Assembly: GCF_002939865.1 (NCBI RefSeq)
Contig: NZ_MDEE01000007.1
Span: forward strand, 80,933 to 144,932
Origin: Xanthomonas dyei
Lineage (GTDB): Bacteria; Pseudomonadota; Gammaproteobacteria; Xanthomonadales; Xanthomonadaceae
Length of the DNA: 64,000 nt
Direction of reading: 5' to 3'
Shown here piece by piece: positions 12,212 to 21,318 of the stretch. Below the pieces are notes generated by a model. It was given only the letters and a program-made list of their open reading frames with translations. It did not search any database and had not been told where the DNA came from. Numbering within the stretch: position 1 is the stretch's first letter; every line of letters starts with the position of its first letter. Position numbers and translations under genes: made by a program.

Positions 12212-12799
12212 ATGACTCGCTCGATCGATGGCTTCCGCGGTTATGCACTGACTTGCACGCTTGCGGTTGCACTGCTGGGCTGCGCGCTTCCGGCACGCAG
12301 CCAGCCGCCGCTGGATCCGCTGCTGGATCGCATCGTGCAACGCAATGCGATCGGCGATGCGGTGGCGCTGAGCAAGTGGGATAGCGGCAAGCCGGTACTG
12401 GACCAGGCGCGCGAAGCGGCGGTGCTGCAGAGCGTGCGCGATCAGGCGCCGGCGCATGGACTGGATGCCGACGATGCAGCGCGCTTCTTTGCGGCGCAGA
12501 TCGAGGCCAATAAATCGGTGCAGTACGCGCTGCTGAACCATTGGCACGAACGTGGGCGTGCGCCGGACACCGCACGCCCGGATCTGGCCGCACTGCGCGC
12601 GCGCCTGGACCAACTGCAGGGCGAGTTGCTCGATGCGCTGGCCGATGCCGCAGCGGCGCGCTCGGCACCGCAATGCGCCGCCAACACGGCACGGTCCGCG
12701 TCGCACTACGCGGCGCAATGGCAGCTGGATGCCTTGCACCGTGCGGCACTGGTGCGTGGCCTGGGCGACTTTTGCCAGCAGGCACCCGCCAAGAGCTAG
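12212..12799 (+). CDS. aroQ: Exported chorismate mutase (AroQ gamma class)
   Basis: The 195-residue protein has a signal peptide (about residues 1-30, ending ARS) and then the helical AroQ fold: LDRIVQRNAIGDAVALSKW followed by KPVLDQAREAAVLQ, with the Arg, Lys and Glu positions of the chorismate mutase site, and FFAAQIEANKSVQY. It converts chorismate to prephenate outside the cytoplasm. Periplasmic or secreted gamma-class enzymes occur in several plant pathogens, including Xanthomonas, and are thought to affect host interaction. The start ATG follows GAGGA by 6 bp. Two C-terminal Cys residues may form a disulfide. Confidence 0.88.
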   Translation: MTRSIDGFRGYALTCTLAVALLGCALPARSQPPLDPLLDRIVQRNAIGDAVALSKWDSGKPVLDQAREAAVLQSVRDQAPAHGLDADDAARFFAAQIEANKSVQYALLNHWHERGRAPDTARPDLAALRARLDQLQGELLDALADAAAARSAPQCAANTARSASHYAAQWQLDALHRAALVRGLGDFCQQAPAKS

Positions 12800-13205
12800 C
12801 GCGGCGTTGTTGCTGCAGTGCGTGGCGAGGCAACGCGCTTGCGGTGATGATGTATCGGCAAGGTCGACGCACTTTCTAAGCGACCACGCCGCCGCATCGT
12901 GCCGCGCGGCTTCCACCTCGATCGCAATAGGGCTGGACACGTAATCGGGTGATGAAGTCGCCAGCGGGGCAAGGTGCCCCGCGTGGTGGCTGCCCGGTTC
13001 CCGCAGCAGATTGGGTGTGCTGTCGCCGGGGTACCCAAGGGCGGTACATGGGCTTGAGCCTCGATCACGTCGCATGTGCGCAGCTCAAGCTTGGCAAGCG
13101 CCAGCAGTGCGCGCGTTGCTTGGCAGCATGAAACGGTAAACAGCCGGCCACCTTGGTTTGACGACGCACGCTGGCGCGCGCTCCAACCTCGCTTGCCGCG
13201 CGCCC
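12800..13205. other. Intergenic stretch with one short hairpin
   Basis: This 406-bp gap lies between the convergent chorismate mutase and GtrA-like genes. It contains a perfect 8-bp stem (12964-12971 with 12975-12982) without a T-tract. No gene is recognised; the open frames here have no ribosome site or family resemblance. Confidence 0.4.
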
Positions 13206-13592
13206 TCAGCGATACACCACATGCCGGCCGAGAAAGAACGACACGATCGCCAGCCCGCCTTCGACCAGTGGCTTGGCCAGCCAGGCCTGGCGCAGGCCGA
13301 CCAGATCCACCGTTGCCGACAGCAGCCAGGTGCTGATCAGCGTCAACGCCAGCCACATCACCGCAAAGCGGCGGAAGCGCTGCCAGCCCAGCCGCGCGCC
13401 GCCGCCCTGCTGGGCGAAGGTGTAGCGGCCGTTGAGCCAGAAACCCAGCACCGCGCCGCTGATGCGCCCGAGCAGATTGGCCGGCACCGTCGGCATGCCG
13501 GCGGCGGTGGCGGCGATGAAGATGCCGCAATCCACGGCCAATTGCAGGCCGCCAATCAGGGTGAACTGGCTGCCTTGGCGGAACAGGCTCAT
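13206..13592 (-). CDS. GtrA-like membrane protein
   Basis: This 128-residue protein has four predicted membrane helices and the GtrA pattern: RQGSQFTLIGGLQLAVDCGIF in helix 1, NLLGRISGAVLGFWLNGRYTF in helix 2-3. Family members are thought to move lipid-linked sugars, or to partner glycosyltransferases that modify surface polysaccharides. No glycosyltransferase is adjacent. The start is set at the Met before SLFRQGSQ; a Met 10 codons upstream is possible but unconserved in type. Confidence 0.8.
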   Translation of the reverse strand: MSLFRQGSQFTLIGGLQLAVDCGIFIAATAAGMPTVPANLLGRISGAVLGFWLNGRYTFAQQGGGARLGWQRFRRFAVMWLALTLISTWLLSATVDLVGLRQAWLAKPLVEGGLAIVSFFLGRHVVYR

Positions 13593-13664
13593 GCGTGACG
13601 GGGACGAAGAAAGGGCGCCCATCCTAGCGGCCGCAGTGCTAAAAAAGTTGTCATCGCGTGTTTA

Positions 13665-13807
13665 AGAGCAGCTAACAAAACGACTGTGCTCACCGCCAGG
13701 CGGGCGCGGCCGGTGCTCGGTGCGGCATGTACCACTCGTCCACTCCGGTTCCTCCGCGCCGCCCGCACCCACCTGACGACTGCTCGCTACGTGTTGTTAG
13801 CCGCTCT
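13665..13807. repeat. 143-bp dispersed element, copy 1
   Basis: The ends are inverted repeats: AGAGCAGCTAACAA (13665-13678) against TTGTTAGCCGCTCT (13794-13807), 13 of 14 positions pairing. The inside contains CGACTGTGC, GCCAGGCGGGCG, CACTCCGG and CTGACGACTGCTCGCTACG. Three further copies are in this window. It encodes no transposase and looks like a MITE-type or structured-RNA repeat. It lies between the GtrA-like gene and glmU. Confidence 0.8.
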
Positions 13808-13882
13808 AAGACATCGATCAAGCACGCGGTTTTGCATGGCTGCGACTAGAATTTGGCCTATCTCCCGCCTTTGGAATTCTTG

Positions 13883-15247
13883 ATGACCCTGCCCCTGCAC
13901 GTCGTGATCCTGGCTGCGGGCGAGGGCAAGCGCATGCGCTCGTCCCTGCCCAAGGTGCTGCAGCCGTTGGCGGGCCAGCCGATGTTGGCGCATGTCATCG
14001 CCACCGCACGGCAGCTGCAGCCGGCCGCGATCCATATCGTCTACGGGCACGGCGGCGATCAGGTGCGCGCGGCATTTGCCGGGCAGGCCGATCTGCAGTG
14101 GGCCGAGCAACAGCAGCAACTGGGCACCGGCCACGCCGTGCAGCAGGCGATGGATGCGATTCCGGATGCGGCCACCGTGCTGGTGCTGTACGGCGATGTG
14201 CCGCTGATCCAGAGCGAGAGCCTGCTGCAGTTGCTGCATGCGCCCGGCCGGATGGCGGTGCTGGTGGCCGAGCTTGCCAACCCCACCGGCTACGGACGCA
14301 TCCTGCGCGATGCCGAAGGCAAGGTGGCGGCGATCGTCGAGCAGAAGGACGCCAACGACGAGCAGCGACGCATCCGCACCATCAACACTGGCATCCTCAC
14401 CGCCGAATCCACTGCACTGCGGCGTTGGCTGGGTGGCTTGTCCAACAACAATGCGCAGGGCGAGTTCTATCTCACCGACGTGTTTGCCAGCGCCGCCGGC
14501 GACTTCACCCCGGCCGACATGGTGCATGTGGGCGACCCACAGGATGTGGAAGGTGCCAACGACCCCTGGCAACTCGCTCAGCTCGAACGCGCCTGGCAGC
14601 TGCGTGCGGCGCGTGCGTTATGCCTGCAGGGCGTGCGCATGGCCGACCCGGCGCGCGTGGAGCAGCGCGGCACGGTGCAGGTGGGGCGCGATGTACAACT
14701 GGACATCGATGTGATTCTGGAAGGCGATGTGACGCTGGGCGATGACGTGGTGATTGGCCCGTTCGTACGCTTGCGCGATGTGACGCTGGGTGCCGGCACG
14801 CAAGTACGTGCGCACTGCGATCTGGAAGGCGTGGTGACCGAGGGTGCGGTAATGATCGGCCCGTTCGCGCGGTTGCGTCCGGGCACGCTGTTGGCCGATG
14901 GGGTGCATATCGGCAACTTCGTCGAGACCAAGAAGGTCACGATGGGGGTGGGCAGCAAGGCCAACCACCTCACTTACCTGGGCGATGCAACGATCGGCAG
15001 CAAGGTCAACATCGGCGCCGGGACCATCACCTGCAACTACGATGGCGTGAACAAGTCGCAGACCACCATCGGCGATAACGCGTTCGTCGGCTCCAACAGC
15101 GCGTTGGTGGCGCCGATCGAGATCGGCGCCAATGCCACCATCGGTGCCGGCTCTGTGATCACCCGCGACGCGCCGGCCGGCCAGCTCAGCGTGGCGCGGC
15201 CGCGTCAGACCGTGATCGAAGGCTGGGAGCGGCCGACCAAGAAGTAG
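13883..15247 (+). CDS. glmU: Bifunctional UDP-GlcNAc synthase (uridylyltransferase / GlcN-1-P acetyltransferase)
   Basis: This 454-residue cytoplasmic enzyme makes UDP-GlcNAc for peptidoglycan and LPS. The N-terminal pyrophosphorylase domain has LAAGEGKRM (10-18). The C-terminal half is a left-handed beta-helix of hexapeptide repeats with the acetyltransferase motif [12 protein letters not shown] and the [11 protein letters not shown] turn. ATG 13883 gives the family start [13 protein letters not shown]; the frame is open 10 codons upstream. It works after GlmS (24871) and GlmM in the same pathway. Confidence 0.96.
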   Translation: MTLPLHVVILAAGEGKRMRSSLPKVLQPLAGQPMLAHVIATARQLQPAAIHIVYGHGGDQVRAAFAGQADLQWAEQQQQLGTGHAVQQAMDAIPDAATVLVLYGDVPLIQSESLLQLLHAPGRMAVLVAELANPTGYGRILRDAEGKVAAIVEQKDANDEQRRIRTINTGILTAESTALRRWLGGLSNNNAQGEFYLTDVFASAAGDFTPADMVHVGDPQDVEGANDPWQLAQLERAWQLRAARALCLQGVRMADPARVEQRGTVQVGRDVQLDIDVILEGDVTLGDDVVIGPFVRLRDVTLGAGTQVRAHCDLEGVVTEGAVMIGPFARLRPGTLLADGVHIGNFVETKKVTMGVGSKANHLTYLGDATIGSKVNIGAGTITCNYDGVNKSQTTIGDNAFVGSNSALVAPIEIGANATIGAGSVITRDAPAGQLSVARPRQTVIEGWERPTKK

Positions 15248-15381
15248 CATGGAGTGGTGTCGTGGTGCGCGGGTGGGTGACGCTACGCAGCCGCAGCACG
15301 GCGATGCTTGGCTGTGCCGCGGGTAACGACTGAAGGTGCACGATGCAGCGACGACCAGACACGTTATTGATCCTGCTCCTG

Positions 15382-15523
15382 AGAGCGGCCAACACCCGAC
15401 TGTGCAGCCGTCAGGCGGGCGTGGCCTTTTCTCGGAAGCGGCATGGACCACGCCTGCACTCCGGCTCCTGTGCGCTGTCCGTAACCACATGACGATTCCT
15501 CGCTACGTGTTGTTACCCGCTCT
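15382..15523. repeat. 143-bp dispersed element, copy 2 (overlaps the next gene's start)
   Basis: Left end AGAGCGGCCAACAC (15382-15395) and right end TTGTTACCCGCTCT (15510-15523) pair at 11 of 14 positions. The interior shares CGACTGTGC, GTCAGGCGGGCG, GCACTCCGG and CCTCGCTACGTGTTGTTA with copy 1. The right 35 bp contain the ATG and first 11-12 codons of the beta-helix protein at 15489. Confidence 0.78.
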
Positions 15524-16454
15524 TGGCGTGCTGATGCTGCAGCCGGGTACTGCAGCGGCTGCCAGTTACCGGCTGTATCTGGCGCCCGATGGCGACGATG
15601 CGGCGGCAGGTACCGAACCTTCGACCGCATTGCGCAGTCTCGGTGCTGCCCAGCAACGCCTGGTCGAACGACGACCGGCAGGGGAGGTGGAAGTGGTGAT
15701 CGCCCCGGGCACCTATCTTCAACAGTCGGTGCAATGGACCTTTGCCAACGGCGCGCCCATCCGTTTTATCGCCGCTCCCGGCGCTGCCAGCCCGCCGCTC
15801 TTCGACGGGCGCGGTGGCGCGACCTGGTTCGCCTTGAAAGGTGGTCGAAATGCGCCGACGCGGCTGACCTTCGATGGGTTGAAGGTCCGCAATTACTGGA
15901 TGGCGCTGGATCTGGGTAGCAGCAAGGCCGGTGAGGACGGCAATGGCGGCAACACGATCCGCAACATGCAGTTCGAGCGGATCGGCGGGCGCTACGGCCG
16001 CAGTGACGAGGCCGCGTATTCGTTTGCAGCGATCCGGCTGCAACAGTCGCGCGACAACCGCATCGAACACAATCGCTTTGTGTCGATCGAAAACGATACC
16101 GACACCTCGGGTTTCATCCATGCGCTGTATCTGGCGCGGCACTCGTCCGGTAACCGGATCGAGGGCAATACGTTTGTGGACGTCAACGGCGACGCAATAC
16201 GCACGCGCGATGCCTCGGACCGGACCTATGTCGGCGGTAACCACTTTCTCAGGGCCGGCAAGTACGCCGCGTTTTCGGATTGGTTCAAAGCCGATGGCGA
16301 GTGCCCGTCGCAGGGCGGTGAGTTTGTTGGCAATACCGTGGGTATCGGGTATTACCGCGCCATTGAGGCGACACGTACCACTGGGGCAGACGATGCATGT
16401 GGTGCGCTCAAACGACCGCGCATCGCTGAACGCGGTACGTCGAAGCCCGATTGA
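15489..16454 (+). CDS. Secreted right-handed beta-helix protein
   Basis: The 321-residue product has a signal peptide (about residues 1-25, ending AAA). A parallel beta-helix follows: repeated N-x-I and R-I-x-x-N turns such as GGNTIRNMQFERIGG, SRDNRIEHNRFVSI and SGNRIEGNTFVDVNGD. Such folds are typical of pectate lyase-like and other polysaccharide-acting enzymes, but I cannot see a catalytic set that defines the activity. The ATG at 15489 is the only start giving a signal peptide. It lies inside repeat copy 2, so the N-terminus MTIPRYVLLPAL is encoded by the element. Confidence 0.72.
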   Translation: MTIPRYVLLPALGVLMLQPGTAAAASYRLYLAPDGDDAAAGTEPSTALRSLGAAQQRLVERRPAGEVEVVIAPGTYLQQSVQWTFANGAPIRFIAAPGAASPPLFDGRGGATWFALKGGRNAPTRLTFDGLKVRNYWMALDLGSSKAGEDGNGGNTIRNMQFERIGGRYGRSDEAAYSFAAIRLQQSRDNRIEHNRFVSIENDTDTSGFIHALYLARHSSGNRIEGNTFVDVNGDAIRTRDASDRTYVGGNHFLRAGKYAAFSDWFKADGECPSQGGEFVGNTVGIGYYRAIEATRTTGADDACGALKRPRIAERGTSKPD

Positions 16455-16587
16455 CGACGCTGTGATCGCAACGCGATTGTGCGCGTTTGTTGCAGCGACT
16501 ACCTGCGCATTGGGTGGCCCGCCGGACCCGGCAAACGATCAGTACGCTGCGCTAGAAGGCGCGTTCGATCGTGTCGAATGTGGTTGA

Positions 16588-17952
16588 CTACGCAGCCGAT
16601 GCCGAGGGCAGCAACAAGGTCACGCACAGGCCGCCGTGCTCGCGGTTGTGCAGCGAAATACGCCCGCCATGCGCTTCGGCAATCTCGCGGGTGAGCGCAA
16701 GCCCCAGCCCGGTTCCATTGCGTTTGGTCGAGTAGAACGGCATCAGGGCATTGTGCAAGACCGCTTCGTTCATGCCATTACCGCGATCAAGCACTTCGAT
16801 CCGCAGCCACTGCGATACGCGTGTCACGCGCACGGCGACGTCGCTATTGGGCGGCTGCGCTTCGCTGCAGGCCTCATGTGCGTTCTTGAGCAGATTGAGC
16901 ATGGCCTGTTCGATCTGCGCTGCATCGATGCGGCTGCTGACATCGCTGATCTCGCCCTGCATCTGGAACGGGATCTGCTGTTGCAGGCGTTCGAGAAATG
17001 GCGCCCAGGCGATGGTCTGCAATTGCGGCTGCGGCAGCTTGGCAAAGCGCGCATAGCCGCGAATAAAGCCTTCCAGATGACGCGCGCGTTCTTCGATGGT
17101 TTCGAAAACCGTGCCCAGGCGGTCGGTGCGTTCGCGCCGTAGCAGCTCGGCGCCGGAATGCGCCAGCGAGGCGATCGGTGCGAGCGAGTTATTCAATTCG
17201 TGGCTGATCACGCGGATGACCTTCTTCCAGGTCTGCACTTCCTGCCGTCGCAATTCGGTGGTCAGGGTGCGGATCAACAGCAATTCATGGCCGCGACCAT
17301 TGAGGTGGAAGCTGCGCCGCGACAGGTGATAGATCTGCTCATCGTCTTCGTCATCGCCATCCTCGCGCACAGCGAACAGGCAGTCGCCGCCGCGTGCCAA
17401 TGCGTCGCGCAGCTCGCCAGGCATGCGTTCGAGCACATCGTCCAGATGCTGGCCTTCGAGCTTGCGTCCCCCGTAGAGAAGTTTGCGCGCGGCGTTGTTG
17501 GAAAAGCCGATGCGGCGCAGCCCATCGCCGCCGGCCACCACCAACAGCATCGCGACAGGCGTGTTCTGCAGCATGGTGTCGAGCATCAATTCGCGCTGCA
17601 CCAGATCGCGCCGCTGCGCGCGTAGCACGTCGCCGAGTTCGGCATGTGCCTGCACCAACTGCGCCAGTTCGTCGGTGCCGCGCCAATACACGCCGAAGTT
17701 GTATTCGCCATCGCGGTAACTGCTGGTGGTGCCGGCCAGCGCGCGGAACAACGAGCGCATCGGTGCGGTGGCGCGGTTGAGGCTGAACCACATCGCGGCC
17801 AGCAAAACGACGACCGAAATCGCAGCCACCTGCCAGCCGCGATCCAGCCAGTACGCGATGAACCAGGGCAGCGCGGCGGCCAGTGCCAGCACCGGCAACA
17901 GCCGTAAGAACAGGGTGAGTGTGAAGGAACGATGCCGCATGCGGAGATTCAT
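16588..17952 (-). CDS. Membrane histidine kinase paired with sigma-54 activator
   Basis: This 454-residue kinase has two closely spaced membrane helices (about residues 11-34 and 41-57) with almost no periplasmic loop. A PAS-like region (about 125-235) follows, then the phospho-acceptor motif VISHELNNSLAPIASL with His251, and an ATPase domain with NLLKNAHEA (N box) and STKRNGTGLGLALTREI (G box). The small loop suggests sensing within the membrane or by the PAS domain. The ATG overlaps the stop of the response regulator gene (ATGA), so the pair is co-translated. It is the last gene of the seven-gene operon. Confidence 0.9.
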   Translation of the reverse strand: MNLRMRHRSFTLTLFLRLLPVLALAAALPWFIAYWLDRGWQVAAISVVVLLAAMWFSLNRATAPMRSLFRALAGTTSSYRDGEYNFGVYWRGTDELAQLVQAHAELGDVLRAQRRDLVQRELMLDTMLQNTPVAMLLVVAGGDGLRRIGFSNNAARKLLYGGRKLEGQHLDDVLERMPGELRDALARGGDCLFAVREDGDDEDDEQIYHLSRRSFHLNGRGHELLLIRTLTTELRRQEVQTWKKVIRVISHELNNSLAPIASLAHSGAELLRRERTDRLGTVFETIEERARHLEGFIRGYARFAKLPQPQLQTIAWAPFLERLQQQIPFQMQGEISDVSSRIDAAQIEQAMLNLLKNAHEACSEAQPPNSDVAVRVTRVSQWLRIEVLDRGNGMNEAVLHNALMPFYSTKRNGTGLGLALTREIAEAHGGRISLHNREHGGLCVTLLLPSASAA

Positions 17953-19292
17953 TCCGATTTGATGCCGTAACGGTCCATGCGCCGATATAGCGCCTGCCGG
18001 CTCAGTCCCAGGTCGGCGGCGGCCTGGGCGATCACGCCTTGCGCGCGCGCCAACGCCTGTTCGATGCGCGCGCGATCGGGCTCGCCGGCGACTGCCGCCA
18101 CCGGCCGCGCCGCTGCGGCGCGTGGCAGGTTCAGATCGCTGGCTTCGATGCGCGCACCTTGCGCGAGCAGCGACGCACGTTGCAGCACGTTGCGCAGCTC
18201 GCGCACATTGCCCGGCCACGCGTGCCGTTGCAGCGCATCGCGCGCCTGTGCAGACAACGGCTTGCCGCCCGCCAGGAAATGCTCGGCCAGTGGCGCGATG
18301 TCGCCCGGACGCTCGGCCAGTGCGGGCAGCGCGATCTCCACGGTGTTGAGGCGGTAGTAGAGATCCTCGCGGAAGCTGCCATCGCGGATCATCGACTGCA
18401 GGTCGGCATTGGTGGCGCTGATCACGCGCACCTTGGCATGCCGCTCGCGATTGGAACCCAGCCGCTCATAGCGCCCGGTTTCCAGTACGCGCAGCAGTTT
18501 CATCTGGCCCGCCAGCGGCAGGTTGCCGATTTCGTCCAGGAACAGCGTGCCGCCATCGGCCGCTTCGAACTTGCCTTCGCGCGCCTTGTTGGCACCGGTA
18601 TAGGCGCCGGCGTCGGCACCGAACAATTCTGCCTCGATCAAGTCGCCCGGCAGGGCGCCGCAATTGAGCGCGATGAAGGGGCCATGTTTGGTCGCCGAGT
18701 TGGCCTGGATGATCTCGGCGATCTTTTCCTTGCCGCTGCCATTGGGGCCGGTGATCAGCACAGGGAGTTCCGAGCGTGCGACCTGGCAGGCGAGCGCGAT
18801 GACCCGCTCGCTGGCGGGGTCGGCGAAGACCGCGCCGCGCAAATCGTAGCGCTGGGTCAGTTGCTCGCGGCCGCGGTGCTCGCGTTCGCGACGGCGTGCG
18901 AGTTCGCGCCGCGCTTCGGAGAGTTCGAGCAGATTGTTGACCGTGGTCAGCAGCTTGGTGTCGTCCCACGGTTTGGCGATGTAGTCGGCGGCGCCGGCCT
19001 TGACCAGGCCTACCGCACTGCCCAGATGGGTCCAGGCGGTGAGCAAAATCACCGGCAGATCCGGATGACGCTGGCGGATCTGGGTAAACAGCGCCTCGCC
19101 TTCTTCACCGGAGGTGGTGTCGGCGGTGAAGTTCATGTCCTGGATCACCAGATCGAACGCCTGCTCGTCCAGCAGCGCCAATCCGGCTTGCGGCGATGAC
19201 GCATGCCGCGCTTCGATGTCGTGCAACGAAAACAGCACCTCCAGCGCGGTGGCCACGGCGGTGTTGTCGTCGATGATCAGGATCTGCGGCAT
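17949..19292 (-). CDS. Sigma-54-dependent response regulator (NtrC family)
   Basis: This 447-residue activator has a receiver domain with phospho-site Asp52 (QDMNF). Its AAA+ domain has the P-loop GPNGSGKE (182-189), GAYTGA (229-234, the loop that touches sigma-54) and Walker [11 protein letters not shown] (247-256). A Fis-type helix-turn-helix at the C-terminus (about 410-445, [20 protein letters not shown]) completes it. GAYTGA is an accepted variant of GAFTGA. Start ATG 19292 gives the receiver's normal N-terminus [10 protein letters not shown] sigma-54 promoter and repeated sites in front of this operon make autoregulation likely. Confidence 0.93.
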   Translation of the reverse strand: MPQILIIDDNTAVATALEVLFSLHDIEARHASSPQAGLALLDEQAFDLVIQDMNFTADTTSGEEGEALFTQIRQRHPDLPVILLTAWTHLGSAVGLVKAGAADYIAKPWDDTKLLTTVNNLLELSEARRELARRREREHRGREQLTQRYDLRGAVFADPASERVIALACQVARSELPVLITGPNGSGKEKIAEIIQANSATKHGPFIALNCGALPGDLIEAELFGADAGAYTGANKAREGKFEAADGGTLFLDEIGNLPLAGQMKLLRVLETGRYERLGSNRERHAKVRVISATNADLQSMIRDGSFREDLYYRLNTVEIALPALAERPGDIAPLAEHFLAGGKPLSAQARDALQRHAWPGNVRELRNVLQRASLLAQGARIEASDLNLPRAAAARPVAAVAGEPDRARIEQALARAQGVIAQAAADLGLSRQALYRRMDRYGIKSE

Positions 19293-19453
19293 TGCGCGCT
19301 CGAAAGGCGAAAGGTATCGGGGGAGGTGCTCGCCACAGCATACGGCGCAAGCCGGTGTCGATGGCAACGGACGTTGCGACGGGGCAATGCGCCGGAGTAG
19401 TTGACGCTGGACTTGCGACAGGCTGGCGCGCGTGCCCCGGCTGCAAGCGATGG

Positions 19454-19924
19454 CTACCGCAGCGCTTGTGGTGGTGCCGGTGGCGCAGGCGGCAATGGTG
19501 GCAGCAGCGATGCATACATCTGCGCGGTCCAGGTAAGGCTCAAGGGTGCCTGACCGCGTGCCACCTGGACCTGCACTGGACGGCCGGCTGCAGCGCGTAA
19601 TGCGTGCAGCAGTTCTTCCACGGTGGCGATGCCGCGGCCATCGGCTGCGCGCAGGGTATCGCCCTTGCGCAGCTGCAGTGCCAGCGACTCGCTGGCCTGC
19701 GTGACCAGCAGGCCGGCGTCTGTGGCGGTCAGCACCAGCGTCTGTGCGTTGTGGCGCCAGCGCAGCTGATGATCGTCGATGCGCAGTGCGGTGCGCTCAG
19801 TCACTTGGCTACGCGTCTGCGCAGTGGGGCGTACGGAGGCGTCACTGCCGGCATGCAGCGCGCCGCTCATCGCAGCGATGGCGAGTACAGCGGCGACGCT
19901 GCGGGGATAGACGATCTGACGCAT
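19454..19924 (-). CDS. Small periplasmic PDZ-like protein of the exporter operon
   Basis: This 156-residue protein has a signal peptide (about residues 1-25) and one PDZ-like core: LRKGDTLRAADGRGIATVEELLHALRAAAGRPVQVQVARG. A proline-rich tail ends it. PDZ domains bind C-terminal peptides, so a chaperone or sensor-adaptor role for the neighbouring exporter or kinase is possible. It lies between the permease and two-component genes on the same strand. No protease domain is attached. Confidence 0.65.
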   Translation of the reverse strand: MRQIVYPRSVAAVLAIAAMSGALHAGSDASVRPTAQTRSQVTERTALRIDDHQLRWRHNAQTLVLTATDAGLLVTQASESLALQLRKGDTLRAADGRGIATVEELLHALRAAAGRPVQVQVARGQAPLSLTWTAQMYASLLPPLPPAPPAPPQALR

Positions 19925-20044
19925 AGGGAGAGAGTCCTTGGGAGGGAAGTATCGCGGTTTGTCGGCATGCGCAGTTGACCTGCGGCCGGCATCGCCGGGC
20001 GCCAGGGTGTGGTGATGGGCTTGAGGCAGCGTCCCATGGCCTGC

Positions 20045-21253
20045 TCAGGCGCTGCGGGTAGCGACTGCCGGCGGCACCAGCGCCGCGCGACGTGCGGGCC
20101 AGAACACGGCGATCTGGCCCAGCAGCCACAATATGAGCGCGCCGATCGGCAGGTAGATCAACGGCAGGCGTGGCAATTCGTAGCGCGCCATCAACCACAG
20201 GTTGATCGAGTAGGCCATCAACATGCCGAGCACGATCCCGATCGAGGCCAACAGGAAATTCTCGATCTGGAAGTAGCGCAGGATCTGCCCGCGCGTGGCG
20301 CCCAGTGCACGGCGAATGCCGATCTGCTTGGTGCGCTGCTGCACCCAGAAGCTGGCAAGACCGACGATGCCCAGCGCGGTGACGATCAGCAGGGCGATGC
20401 TCATGGTGACCAGCAGCCAGGACATGGAGCGATCCTGGCGATAGAAGTCGCGACGCATTTCTTCCAGCGTCTTTTTCTTCTGGATGATGCGACTGTTGCT
20501 GTTCTTCTCCAGGATCGCGACCGCTTGACGCAATACCTCCTGGCGTCGGTCCGGATCGGTCCTCAGCAGGTAACGATGTCCCTCGCTGTAGGCAATTTTG
20601 ACAGGGGACAGCATCGAGTCGTCGTAGACAGTCGCCCCACCGTAGTCGTTGACACGCGCCAGGTGCTCCACGATGCCGACGATCTTGCTCGGCGTGTCCC
20701 CGGTGTAGATGGATTTACCCAATGCTGATTGCCCGGGAAACAATTTTTCCGCTGCGCTCTTGGTCAGGATGACGCTGGGAACCGTGGCCTTCTTGTCATT
20801 GCTCCAGTTGAATTCGCCTTCGGTGAAACGCCGCCCCTGCACCAGCCGCAGGCCGAGCGTATCGAGCATTTGGGAATCGCCGGTGTAGGCGTTGAGGTCA
20901 GCGGTCGGGACCCGTTGATCAGCGGTCAGGTTGATACCGGTGACCCACATGTTATCGCCGAACGGGACCTGGCTGACCGAGGAGGCAAACTTCACTCCCG
21001 GGATGTTGCGTAGCGCAGCCAGGTCGGTTTCGGTCAGTGCATTGGCGTTTTGATCTTCGCCGATGCCAGCGATGCTGATGCTCACGATTTCGTTTTCGGC
21101 CAGGCCGCTGGGGCGCTGTATACGCTCTATCCGGTTGCCGATGAGGAACAACGCGTTGGAGATGATGGCGCAGCTCAGTGCGATCTCAAGCACGATCAAC
21201 GCAGCAGCGGTCTTGTGCCGTTGCAGCGTGGACAGGATGGGGCGGATTTCCAT
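20045..21253 (-). CDS. ABC transporter permease, MacB/FtsX type (second)
   Basis: The 402-residue protein has a first membrane helix at about residues 17-40, a large periplasmic MacB-like domain (about 45-275), and three C-terminal helices of the FtsX core, with the typical KQIGIRRALGATRGQILRYF stretch. It should pair with the preceding permease as a heterodimer. ATG 21253 is chosen because it gives the standard cytoplasmic lead-in MEIRPILSTLQRHK. It follows the other permease by 65 bp. Confidence 0.9.
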   Translation of the reverse strand: MEIRPILSTLQRHKTAAALIVLEIALSCAIISNALFLIGNRIERIQRPSGLAENEIVSISIAGIGEDQNANALTETDLAALRNIPGVKFASSVSQVPFGDNMWVTGINLTADQRVPTADLNAYTGDSQMLDTLGLRLVQGRRFTEGEFNWSNDKKATVPSVILTKSAAEKLFPGQSALGKSIYTGDTPSKIVGIVEHLARVNDYGGATVYDDSMLSPVKIAYSEGHRYLLRTDPDRRQEVLRQAVAILEKNSNSRIIQKKKTLEEMRRDFYRQDRSMSWLLVTMSIALLIVTALGIVGLASFWVQQRTKQIGIRRALGATRGQILRYFQIENFLLASIGIVLGMLMAYSINLWLMARYELPRLPLIYLPIGALILWLLGQIAVFWPARRAALVPPAVATRSA

Positions 21254-21318
21254 GAGAGTGTCCTTTCTGGTTGCTGGCTGCGTCCGATGCGACGAAGGTC
21301 GTACCTGACGCCAAGGCG

